DNA of 11,606 bases from Clostridia bacterium (GTDB lineage: Bacteria; Bacillota; Clostridia; Christensenellales; Borkfalkiaceae), in NCBI GenBank assembly GCA_017628935.1, contig JAGBYC010000095.1, forward strand, positions 1-11,606, read 5' to 3'. A program made the translations under genes and the position numbers. Positions 6,649 through 11,606 of this stretch are shown piece after piece. How positions within the stretch are numbered: the stretch's first letter is position 1; the number at the start of each line of letters is the position of its first letter. A model generated the notes under the pieces. That model did no database searches. It saw nothing but the letters and a program-made list of their open reading frames with translations, and was not told the DNA's origin.

Positions 6649-7293
6649 TTATTTAATCGCACTATTAGTCGACTTTTGTTTACTTAATATCCAAGAAAGC
6701 GTATTTTCGTTACACGCTAAATCCCAACAATTATGCCCTACGTTTTCGTATCTTGTATAGGTTACGTCTTTACCGTAATATCTAAGCGCTTCAACCATTT
6801 CGTCAGAATTTTTAACTGAAATAGCCCCGTCTTTTTCGCCGTGAAAAACCCAAATAGGCATATTTAAAGTGTTTGCAAGCCATGCGTAACCTATGCCACA
6901 CATAGGCACTATTGCGGCAAATAATTCAGGTGCGCTAAACGCAGTATGCCAAGTGGCGCAACCACCCATACTAACGCCCGTAAGATACACTTTATTTTCG
7001 TTAATATCATACTTTTTAATAGCGTTTTTAATAAACGAAATTAACGTTTCTTGCTTTGCTCCCCAAAAGGTTGATACGGGTATTTGTGGAACTAAATACA
7101 CAAACTCACAGTTTGTTTTATCAAAAATTTTATTAAACCCGTGCCTATCTGCGATAGCCAAACCTTCACCGTTATCGCGTTCGCCCGAACCGTGCAAAAA
7201 CACTATAAGTGGCATACCTTTTTTAAAGTTTTCAGGTAGATATTCAACGTAAGGTAAGCCTAATTCTAAATTAGAAATTTCAGTTCTTAACAT
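6649..7293 (-). CDS. Alpha/beta hydrolase (esterase / prolyl-oligopeptidase-like fold)
   Basis: 214-residue serine hydrolase with a complete visible triad: nucleophile Ser108 in GVSMGG, acid Asp155 in HGEKDGAI and base His187 in NVGHNCW. The oxyanion-hole motif HGSGER is at residues 34-39. The short single-domain form, the FLHGSGE motif and the W-at-H+3 feature resemble dienelactone-hydrolase, phospholipase/carboxylesterase and PHB-depolymerase-like 'predicted peptidase' proteins that cleave esters. No signal peptide, so it acts in the cytoplasm. It is the middle gene of the operon, 4 bp after the flavin reductase stop and 5 bp before the CpXC gene, with AAGAAG as its ribosome binding site. 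The substrate is unknown. Pairing with a flavin reductase may mean a joint detoxification or catabolic step, but this is only context. Confidence 0.88.
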   Translation of the reverse strand: MLRTEISNLELGLPYVEYLPENFKKGMPLIVFLHGSGERDNGEGLAIADRHGFNKIFDKTNCEFVYLVPQIPVSTFWGAKQETLISFIKNAIKKYDINENKVYLTGVSMGGCATWHTAFSAPELFAAIVPMCGIGYAWLANTLNMPIWVFHGEKDGAISVKNSDEMVEALRYYGKDVTYTRYENVGHNCWDLACNENTLSWILSKQKSTNSAIK

Positions 7294-7297
7294 AATT

Positions 7298-8227
7298 TTA
7301 CTTCTTTTTCTTTTTTTCTTCTGCGCGTTTATCGTTAATAATTTTCATATGTTCAGCGTCAATTAAAGTAACGTTATTTTCTTTAGCCCAAGCAACGCAA
7401 CCTTTTAAAACAAGTGGTAAAAATACCCTTGGAACGCCTAAAACTGTTTTTAAAGCATCGTCGGTAAACTTAACTTTATCGTCAACACGGTCAGCAGCAT
7501 AACGCACTGATTCAAGCGACGCTTGACGCATTTGTAAAAGTTCAGCACGCATATTAGTTTTTCTATGATACCAGAAGTTTTTGCTATCACGATAACCGTA
7601 GTCTACTGGAAGTGGAGGGAAATCGCTAGCCTTAACACCACGAATAATAGCGTCGCTATACTTCTTTTTCATTAAAATTTTGTCAATTTTTAAAATAAAG
7701 TGAGCACCAAACTTACTTGTAATACCGTTAAAGTCGTGGTACGGTGGTTCGTAACCGTTAAGTTCGCCGGCAACGTCTTTATCAGCGCCGTCAAGCTCTC
7801 TAACCCACGTACATTCAATAACTTCAATAGCGTCTGTAAGTACCATAGGTCTAACTTCGCCAGTTTGTTCTTCAATTAAACTTTTTTCAAGTTTAAATTT
7901 ACATCTTGGCATTTTTTCGCTAGGTTTATCACCCGGCCAAGAAAGTTTAACAGCCTCTTTAAAAGTGCTTTTCTTATCGTCAATGAAACTAATAGCGCAC
8001 TTGCCGTTTCTTAAAATGTTTTGAGCCGTGTTAGACGAGTTACGGCAAGAAAGTAACATTGCGTAAAAATCTTTACCTGCAACGTAATACGGTTGCACTA
8101 ACGAATACGGACCTAACGTGGTTGTTCCGTCTTCACAAAGCGTGCTAATAATTACCGTTGGCATAGGAAAAAATAACGACGTTTGGTAAAAATTGTCAAC
8201 AATTCTTAAATCTTCAAAACTACTCAC
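7298..8227 (-). CDS. Flavin reductase family protein with a C-terminal PCP_red-like helical domain
   Basis: 309 residues from a GTG start (8227-8225) behind an excellent ribosome binding site AAGGGGTG. Residues about 15-190 form the FMN-binding split barrel of the flavin reductase family: PMPTVIISTLCEDGTTTLGPYSL (21-43), then AMLLSCRNSSNTAQNILRNGKCAISF (56-81), where SS-TAQNI-RNG is the conserved flavin-phosphate region. Residues about 253-300 (FTDDALKTVLGVPRVFLPLV..., AKENNVTLID) match the pattern of the small PCP_red domain known from the C-terminus of the dark-operative protochlorophyllide reductase B subunit (W-T-x-E-A...L..VP.FVR......A...G...I). A lysine-rich tail ends the protein. It is the first gene of a three-gene operon and has its own promoter at 8256-8284. 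The flavin-binding fold is a confident call; redox partner and substrate are unknown. The second-domain assignment was made by eye. Confidence 0.85.
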   Translation of the reverse strand: MSSFEDLRIVDNFYQTSLFFPMPTVIISTLCEDGTTTLGPYSLVQPYYVAGKDFYAMLLSCRNSSNTAQNILRNGKCAISFIDDKKSTFKEAVKLSWPGDKPSEKMPRCKFKLEKSLIEEQTGEVRPMVLTDAIEVIECTWVRELDGADKDVAGELNGYEPPYHDFNGITSKFGAHFILKIDKILMKKKYSDAIIRGVKASDFPPLPVDYGYRDSKNFWYHRKTNMRAELLQMRQASLESVRYAADRVDDKVKFTDDALKTVLGVPRVFLPLVLKGCVAWAKENNVTLIDAEHMKIINDKRAEEKKKKK

Positions 8228-8255
8228 AATACACCCCTTAAAATATATTTACTAT

Positions 8256-8284
8256 ATTTTAGCACTTTTAAAATACGTTTTCAA
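8256..8284 (-). promoter_or_regulatory. Promoter of the flavin reductase-hydrolase-CpXC operon
   Basis: Minus-strand TTGAAA (8284-8279), a 17-bp spacer and TAAAAT (8261-8256), with a leader of roughly 20-25 nt to the GTG start. It is divergent from the luxS promoter, the two -35 boxes being 36 bp apart. Confidence 0.7.
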
Positions 8285-8320
8285 CCCTAAAAGCATTTTT
8301 TATTACTTTATTGCGTTTTG

Positions 8321-8349
8321 TTGACATTTTTTTAAACCCCGTATATACT
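8321..8349 (+). promoter_or_regulatory. Strong promoter of luxS
   Basis: Consensus TTGACA (8321-8326), a 17-bp spacer and TATACT (8344-8349). The -10 and start-site region lies inside the perfect palindrome at 8340-8357. Confidence 0.82.
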
Positions 8350-8357
8350 TATATACG
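8340..8357. promoter_or_regulatory. Candidate operator: perfect palindrome over the luxS -10
   Basis: CGTATATA-CT-TATATACG: two perfect 8-bp arms with a 2-bp centre that cover the -10 box and the start site, a position where a bound dimer would block transcription. The left arm plus centre, CGTATATACT, recurs exactly at the promoter of the XRE regulator gene (minus strand, 11097-11088). The binding protein is unknown. Confidence 0.5.
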
Positions 8358-8381
8358 ATAAATCTTATAAAAAAGGTAATT

Positions 8382-8855
8382 ATGAACACTTTACAAACTA
8401 ACCCCCCTAAACAAATAGCAAGTTTTTCTGTCGATCACGACTTTATTAAAGAAGGCATTTACGTTTCACGTATTGACGGTGACGTTACCACCTACGATTT
8501 ACGCACGCGTATTCCTAACGGTGGCGATTATTTAGACGACGTTACTATGCACTCGGTTGAACATATGCTTACTACTTTTTTAAGAAGTTCGGCTATTAGT
8601 GATAGCATTATTTATTTTGGCCCTATGGGTTGTAGAACGGGGTTTTACCTGTTAGTTAGAAATGCAGATAACAACGTTGTTTTAAGCGAACTTAAACTTG
8701 CACTTAAAAACACTATAGAGTATCAAGGTGAAATTTTTGGTGGAACGCGTAAAGAGTGTGGCAATTATAAATGCTTGTCGCTTGAAAGCGCTAAAAAAGA
8801 ATGCGAGCGTTACTTAAATATACTAAATAACAAAACTATAACCTTTAAATATTAA
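8382..8855 (+). CDS. luxS: S-ribosylhomocysteine lyase LuxS
   Basis: 157-residue cytoplasmic metalloenzyme that splits S-ribosylhomocysteine into homocysteine and DPD, the precursor of autoinducer-2, in the activated methyl cycle. Metal ligands His57 and His61 (in MHSVEHM) and Cys126 (in KECGNYKC) are all present, as are catalytic Glu60 and Cys84 in GPMGCRTGFYLL. The numbering of C84 and C126 equals that of well-studied LuxS proteins, and the length is standard. The N-terminal SFSVDHDFI...YVSRIDGDVTTYDLR matches the family's substrate-contacting strand. Ribosome binding site AAAAGGT. It is monocistronic, with its own strong promoter and a terminator at 8859-8889. No pfs or methionine-cycle gene is adjacent, so whether it serves signalling or only detoxification and recycling cannot be told here. 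Confidence 0.96.
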   Translation: MNTLQTNPPKQIASFSVDHDFIKEGIYVSRIDGDVTTYDLRTRIPNGGDYLDDVTMHSVEHMLTTFLRSSAISDSIIYFGPMGCRTGFYLLVRNADNNVVLSELKLALKNTIEYQGEIFGGTRKECGNYKCLSLESAKKECERYLNILNNKTITFKY

Positions 8856-8858
8856 AAT

Positions 8859-8889
8859 AAAGCCTATGGCTATTTGCCATAGGCTTTTT
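8859..8889 (+). terminator. Bidirectional terminator between luxS and the TIGR01906-like gene
   Basis: Perfect 12-bp stem AAAGCCTATGGC / GCCATAGGCTTT with a TATTT loop, followed by T-rich sequence on both strands. It lies 3 bp after the luxS stop and about 32 bp after the stop of the convergent minus-strand gene. Confidence 0.9.
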
Positions 8890-8921
8890 ATTTTACGTTA
8901 TGTTTTTAATAAGTAAGTACT

Positions 8922-9563
8922 TTATTTTTTTCTATCTATTATTATATATATTAAAGAAATTACTATTAGCGCTACACCTATAAGCACGGCACAGCTTGCA
9001 AAAAATTCGATAGGTAAAATTGTTATAATTTGGTCGGTATACGGGTTGAAAATCCAGTTGCTTTTACCTGGGAAGAATATATAATGAAACACGTCGAAAG
9101 CCGTTTCAAAATCAATAAGCGCAAAAACGCCTATTACTAATGGCAACAACACGTTAATCACGCCCGAATAAAAATACGCCGACCTATTTTTAAACTTTAC
9201 AAAAGTAATTACGCCTTTTTTGTTTAACACGTTAAGCACAACAACCACTATTGCCGACGCTACTAGCACCCCCGCGTTTAAATTAAACAGTACTTTTACG
9301 TCTTTAAAATGCTGTGCTCCAGTGCTTGAATATTTAAGAGCGCCAGTTTTGAACTCTGCCCACGGCAAAGTTAAATAGTTTAGCATATCGTTATACGCCG
9401 TAATTATTACGTTTTTAGTAAAACCAGTACTTTCAACAAGGTCTAACCCGTCTATTTGCATAAAATAGAAAAACCTGCAATAAATAGGTAGCGAAATTGA
9501 AAAAGTTATAGCCAAACACGTAAGCGCTATTACGTAAACAATCGTTAATATTTTGTTCTTCAT
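8922..9563 (-). CDS. TIGR01906-like integral membrane protein
   Basis: I choose the ATG at 9563-9561 (213 residues), 4 bp after the upstream stop. A TTG five codons earlier (9578) would overlap the upstream gene by 11 bp and is less likely; neither has a clear ribosome binding site. Four hydrophobic helices lie at about 5-27, 95-113, 132-151 and 185-209. Between the first two is a long external-type loop containing HFKDVKVLF (about 85-93), and before the last is FDVFHYIFFPGKSNWIFNPYTDQIITILP (about 156-184). The 'HF.DVK..F' and 'FH..FF....W.F.P..D.II.LP' signatures are those of the TIGR01906 family of Firmicutes membrane proteins. Function is unknown. Because it follows an endonuclease/exonuclease/phosphatase-fold enzyme directly, translational coupling and a shared envelope or lipid-related role are possible but not shown. 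Confidence 0.85.
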   Translation of the reverse strand: MKNKILTIVYVIALTCLAITFSISLPIYCRFFYFMQIDGLDLVESTGFTKNVIITAYNDMLNYLTLPWAEFKTGALKYSSTGAQHFKDVKVLFNLNAGVLVASAIVVVVLNVLNKKGVITFVKFKNRSAYFYSGVINVLLPLVIGVFALIDFETAFDVFHYIFFPGKSNWIFNPYTDQIITILPIEFFASCAVLIGVALIVISLIYIIIDRKK

Positions 9564-9567
9564 TAGT

Positions 9568-10335
9568 TTACTTTTCAATTACTACCGTTGCAACACACGG
9601 GAAGTGGTCAGACGCGTTTTCATCAACACGGTCAAAACTTATAGGTTTTAAACCTTTAGATACAAAAATATAGTCAATTTGCACTTCTTCGTTAAAAGTA
9701 GAAAAAGTTTTTTTAGTAAAGTTAACTGCTTTAGAAACGCTTGTCATTCTATCGTAAATAGGGGCTAAAATAGGCGCGTCAGGTTCAACGTTAAAGTCAC
9801 CCATTAAAACGTATTCGTTAGTTTCAGCGTCAATTAAACTTGTAATTTTGCTAACCATACGTTCTTGCTCTAACAAATTTAAGCCAAAGTGAGTAACGTA
9901 CACGCTTATAGGCGTACCGTTAAAGTTAATAACTTGGCGTAATAAAACCCTATCTTCGTAATATTCGTTTTCGCCTTCGCGTCGTTCATCACCTATAGGA
10001 GTTAACACTTTATACGCATCAAACTTTGTAACTTCATACTTTGATAAAAAAGCGTTACCAAACGAATTTACACCAAAATGAAGCGACTCGCCAAAGGTAT
10101 GGCAATTATAACCACATTTACCAGCTAAAACTTCAGGCTGTTTATTAAGTAAGCCAGCCCCTTCGTTGTAAACTTCATTTAAACCAACTATATCAGCGTC
10201 AATTTCTTTAATAATTCTAGCAGTATTATCAAGATTGATATTAAGCCAGTCGCGTTTAAATTCGGGGTTTTTAGCGTCAGTAAAATCAACGCCGTGACAA
10301 ATATTATAAGTTAAAATTTTAAGTTTTGATTGCAT
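9568..10335 (-). CDS. Endonuclease/exonuclease/phosphatase family hydrolase
   Basis: 255-residue protein covering a full EEP domain, the metal-dependent phosphoesterase fold of DNase I, exonuclease III and sphingomyelinases. Active-site motifs are in order: TYNICHG with Asn11, GLNEVY with Glu54 (Mg ligand), YVTHFGLN with His149, MGDFNVEP with Asp180 and Asn182, QIDYIFVS with Asp221 and ASDHFP with the Asp243-His244 pair. There is no signal peptide or membrane anchor, so it is cytoplasmic unless exported by other means. The 'YNI.HG', 'THFGL' and 'IDYIFVS' forms fit the branch annotated as phosphodiesterase/metal-dependent hydrolase better than exonuclease III. Ribosome binding site AGAGGG. It has its own strong promoter and is followed at once by the TIGR01906-like gene. 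The substrate (nucleic acid, phospholipid or inositol phosphate) is undetermined. Confidence 0.92.
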   Translation of the reverse strand: MQSKLKILTYNICHGVDFTDAKNPEFKRDWLNINLDNTARIIKEIDADIVGLNEVYNEGAGLLNKQPEVLAGKCGYNCHTFGESLHFGVNSFGNAFLSKYEVTKFDAYKVLTPIGDERREGENEYYEDRVLLRQVINFNGTPISVYVTHFGLNLLEQERMVSKITSLIDAETNEYVLMGDFNVEPDAPILAPIYDRMTSVSKAVNFTKKTFSTFNEEVQIDYIFVSKGLKPISFDRVDENASDHFPCVATVVIEK

Positions 10336-10365
10336 TTACAGCCCTCTTTTATTTATAATACCAAA

Positions 10366-10394
10366 ATTATACCACACTATTCGCGCGTTTTCAA
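10366..10394 (-). promoter_or_regulatory. Promoter of the EEP hydrolase / TIGR01906-like operon
   Basis: Minus-strand TTGAAA (10394-10389), a 17-bp spacer and a perfect TATAAT (10371-10366), about 30 bp upstream of the start codon. Confidence 0.8.
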
Positions 10395-10420
10395 CGGTTT
10401 TTTTATTTTTGATGCAATAA

Positions 10421-10449
10421 AAAACCCACTAACGTAGTTAGCAGGTTTT
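10421..10449 (-). terminator. Intrinsic terminator of the XRE regulator gene
   Basis: AAAACC..CTAAC-GTA-GTTAG..GGTTTT stem with a 2x2 internal mismatch, 4 bp past the TAG stop of the minus-strand gene at 10454 and followed by TTTTTTATT on that strand. Confidence 0.8.
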
Positions 10450-10453
10450 ACAA

Positions 10454-11068
10454 CTAATCTTCTTTAGTAAGTCTCTTTTTTTGCCAAGTTATTTTACCAC
10501 ATTTATCACAATTCATAAGTCTTGTTCTGTTTACGTGTGGCGCAAAGAAAACTTTGCTATACTTAGGAACAGTTTTGTTTCCACAATTTTCACATTCGTA
10601 ATAGCCAGCCTTTTGCTCTATCAATAAAGCAAACGGAGTAGCAATTAAAAGTGGTAACAAACTACCTAATATAATTACAACGCCAAGCCATTCTTCCATA
10701 GGAATAGCTAATACGCACACCGTTGCGATAATAAACGGTATAATGCAACATATACCCATTACTATTTCTGTGCGAAGTAATCGTTTATCACCTTCTTGTT
10801 TTTGTTTTACCATTTCTACTAAATTGTTTTCTAATTCTTTGTTGTAGTTTTCCACACTTACAACCTCCCCTGTTAATAAATCGATTACGGTAATTTTTAA
10901 AATAGCGCACAAGTCTAACATGATAGATGAATCTGGCATTGATTTACCCGTTTCCCATTTAGAAACGGCCCTATCGGTAATACCAAGTTTTTCTGCAAGT
11001 TGAATTTGTGTTAAATTAACACTTTTTCTGCGCTCTGCAATAAATTTGCCTATTTTAACTTGTTCCAT
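10454..11068 (-). CDS. XRE-family regulator with two membrane helices and a C-terminal zinc ribbon
   Basis: I start at ATG 11068-11066 because AAGGAGG lies just upstream; an in-frame TTG at 11083 would place that ribosome binding site inside the gene. The 204 residues comprise an XRE helix-turn-helix (about 7-62, with LTQIQLAEKLGITDRAVSKWETGKSMPD), a linker likely to form a helix or coiled coil (about 75-98), two hydrophobic helices (about 103-122 and 128-150) and a zinc ribbon with C159-x2-C162 and C187-x2-C190 (ECENCG...FFAPHVNRTRLMNCDKCGK). This is a common Firmicutes architecture of unknown signal, apparently a membrane-tethered regulator whose ribbon faces the cytoplasm if the two helices form a hairpin. 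It ends with TAG. It is monocistronic with its own promoter, which shares a 10-bp element with the luxS operator-like palindrome. Confidence 0.9.
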   Translation of the reverse strand: MEQVKIGKFIAERRKSVNLTQIQLAEKLGITDRAVSKWETGKSMPDSSIMLDLCAILKITVIDLLTGEVVSVENYNKELENNLVEMVKQKQEGDKRLLRTEIVMGICCIIPFIIATVCVLAIPMEEWLGVVIILGSLLPLLIATPFALLIEQKAGYYECENCGNKTVPKYSKVFFAPHVNRTRLMNCDKCGKITWQKKRLTKED

Positions 11069-11087
11069 ATCTGCCTCCTTCAATTAT

Positions 11088-11116
11088 AGTATATACGTAA
11101 CCACTTAAAATCACAA
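11088..11116 (-). promoter_or_regulatory. Promoter of the XRE/zinc-ribbon regulator
   Basis: Minus-strand TTGTGA (11116-11111), a 17-bp spacer and TATACT (11093-11088). TATAAT is present 5 bp further on as an alternative -10. It contains CGTATATACT, also found in the luxS promoter. Confidence 0.6.
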
Positions 11117-11178
11117 CATACCGTTGGTTGAGTTAGGGGATTTACACCATTAGTTGATAAATTTATAGGTTAATGCTT

Positions 11179-11225
11179 TAATTAAAAGCAAGGCGAAGTA
11201 TCTCGCCTTGCTTTTAATTAGTTTT
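11179..11225 (-). terminator. Long perfect terminator hairpin after the cysteine-rich gene
   Basis: 18-bp perfect stem (11179-11196 with 11203-11220) and a 6-base loop AGTATC. The stop codon TAA of the minus-strand 50-aa gene (11220-11218) forms the outer three pairs of the stem. The minus-strand 3' side ends in a T/A-rich run. Confidence 0.82.
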
Positions 11226-11370
11226 TGCTTGCTAAAATTTTATTAGCCTCTTCTACTGAAATTTCCTTCATAGTTTCACCACAGCATTTAATACCACAGT
11301 TTGGGCAAGTGCAGTCAACTAACACTTTAACCATAGCGCCACATTTTTCACAAATAACAATTTTTTCCAT
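11218..11370 (-). CDS. 50-aa cysteine-rich protein, desulforedoxin/zinc-ribbon-like
   Basis: ATG 11370-11368 behind a perfect AAGGAGG (11382-11376), ending at TAA 11220-11218. Its 50 residues contain seven cysteines: C7-x2-C10, C20-x-C22-x2-C25 and C29-C30. The ICEKCG...VL...CCGETMKEI frame matches the N-terminal desulforedoxin-type domain of desulfoferrodoxin (C-x2-C ... C-C-G-x-P/E-M), a rubredoxin-like Fe or Zn site. Here an extra CTCPNC insertion sits between the pairs. It lies 13 bp downstream of the csoR-like frame and is almost certainly co-transcribed with it, so a metal-binding, metal-buffering or small redox role under metal control is plausible. It ends in the 18-bp terminator. I cannot name a characterised homologue. 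Confidence 0.75.
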   Translation of the reverse strand: MEKIVICEKCGAMVKVLVDCTCPNCGIKCCGETMKEISVEEANKILASKN

Positions 11371-11428
11371 AATGTCCTCCTTGTTAATTAAATCTTTTAA
11401 AAAGGCTACTTACTTCATCTATAGCCTC

Positions 11429-11606
11429 TTAATTACCTTTTTCTAAATCATTACTTACACAAGTGTATACGTGATTTTCTAATATACATGACGATAAACT
11501 TTTTATAGAACTTTTTACTGCCGAAAGTTGAATTAAAACGTCGTTACAATACGCGTCGTTTTCAACCATTTTACTAATTCCTTTAATTTGGCCACTAATT
11601 CTATTA
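11429..11606 (-). CDS. CsoR/FrmR-type metal-sensing repressor, partial at 5' end, cut by in-frame UAA
   Basis: The window shows 58 residues of an all-helical DUF156 (CsoR/RcnR/FrmR) repressor entering from the right edge; the N-terminal ~25-30 residues lie outside. Family landmarks are RISGQIKGISKMVENDAYCNDVLIQLSAVKSSI and LENHVYTCV. The Cys-His-Cys set (C in AYCND, H in ENHVY, C in YTCV) is the Cu(I)-binding triad typical of CsoR rather than the formaldehyde or persulfide sensors. The frame ends at TAA 11431-11429 after LEKGN. The next 14 codons in the same frame read EAIDEVSSLFKRFN before a second TAA (11386-11384), which is the conserved final helix of the family (compare 'G.EAI.EL...FKKF'). 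The final helix is therefore lost through a single nonsense codon. The 50-aa cysteine-rich gene follows. Family call is confident; metal identity is inferred from the ligands. Confidence 0.85.
   Translation of the reverse strand, partial: NRISGQIKGISKMVENDAYCNDVLIQLSAVKSSIKSLSSCILENHVYTCVSNDLEKGN

Noticed and set aside
6893..7252. 119-aa plus-strand open frame opposite the alpha/beta hydrolase
   Set aside because: The minus strand encodes a hydrolase with a full catalytic triad. The plus frame has no ribosome binding site or recognisable motif and is an antisense shadow.
11101..11178. Intergenic stretch between the XRE promoter and the cysteine-rich gene's terminator
   Set aside because: Searched for a small RNA, tRNA or short gene. 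Apart from the -35 at 11111-11116 nothing structured or coding is visible.
11225..11446. 73-aa plus-strand open frame at the right end
   Set aside because: It is antisense to the cysteine-rich gene and the csoR tail, both supported by family motifs and a perfect ribosome binding site.

Overview
The window is an AT-rich, gene-dense bacterial segment. It reads as Bacillota (Clostridia-like), probably a gut or other anaerobic lineage. The evidence is a canonical T-box leader, TTGACA/TATAAT-type promoters with mostly 17-bp spacers, AAGGAGG-type ribosome binding sites, strong hairpin + U-tract terminators, and family choices common in that phylum: LuxS, CpXC protein, TIGR01906-like membrane protein, an XRE regulator with two membrane helices and a zinc ribbon, a CsoR-like regulator and a DUF4432 epimerase-like protein. 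No rRNA, tRNA, CRISPR array, transposase or phage gene is visible.

Layout. 1-1382 (minus): a MATE-family efflux protein running off the left edge. 1506-2609 (minus): a 57-aa protein that looks leaderless, followed by a DUF4432 aldose-epimerase-like protein. 2697-3230 (plus): an ADP-ribose pyrophosphatase-type Nudix hydrolase. 3270-5883 (plus): promoter, full T-box riboswitch (apparent specifier AUC, isoleucine), then one long reading frame encoding XRE HTH + cupin + AMP-forming acyl-CoA synthetase, interrupted by a single in-frame UAG at 5104-5106. 6008-8227 (minus): a tight three-gene operon of a flavin reductase with a PCP_red-like C-terminal domain, an alpha/beta hydrolase and a CpXC zinc protein. 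8382-8855 (plus): luxS, behind a strong promoter whose -10 is embedded in a perfect palindrome. 8922-10335 (minus): an endonuclease/exonuclease/phosphatase-family enzyme followed at once by a TIGR01906-like membrane protein. 10454-11068 (minus): the membrane XRE/zinc-ribbon regulator. 11218-11606 (minus): a CsoR-like regulator cut by an in-frame UAA, followed by a 50-aa cysteine-rich protein.

How the parts work together. The most unusual unit is the T-box-controlled acyl-CoA synthetase. A T-box with an isoleucine specifier in front of a carboxylate-activating enzyme, rather than a tRNA synthetase or a standard biosynthetic gene, suggests activation of a short or branched carboxylate (2-methylbutyrate or propionate) to feed isoleucine synthesis by reductive carboxylation when charged tRNA-Ile is low. 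This is inference. The HTH and cupin fused to the enzyme suggest an added layer of ligand-linked control.

Two unrelated conserved genes (the synthetase and the csoR-like gene) each carry one in-frame nonsense codon with fully conserved sequence on the far side. UAG and UAA both also end intact genes here, so wholesale codon reassignment is unlikely. Recent pseudogenisation, strain variation or sequence error are the leading explanations, with local recoding a remaining possibility.
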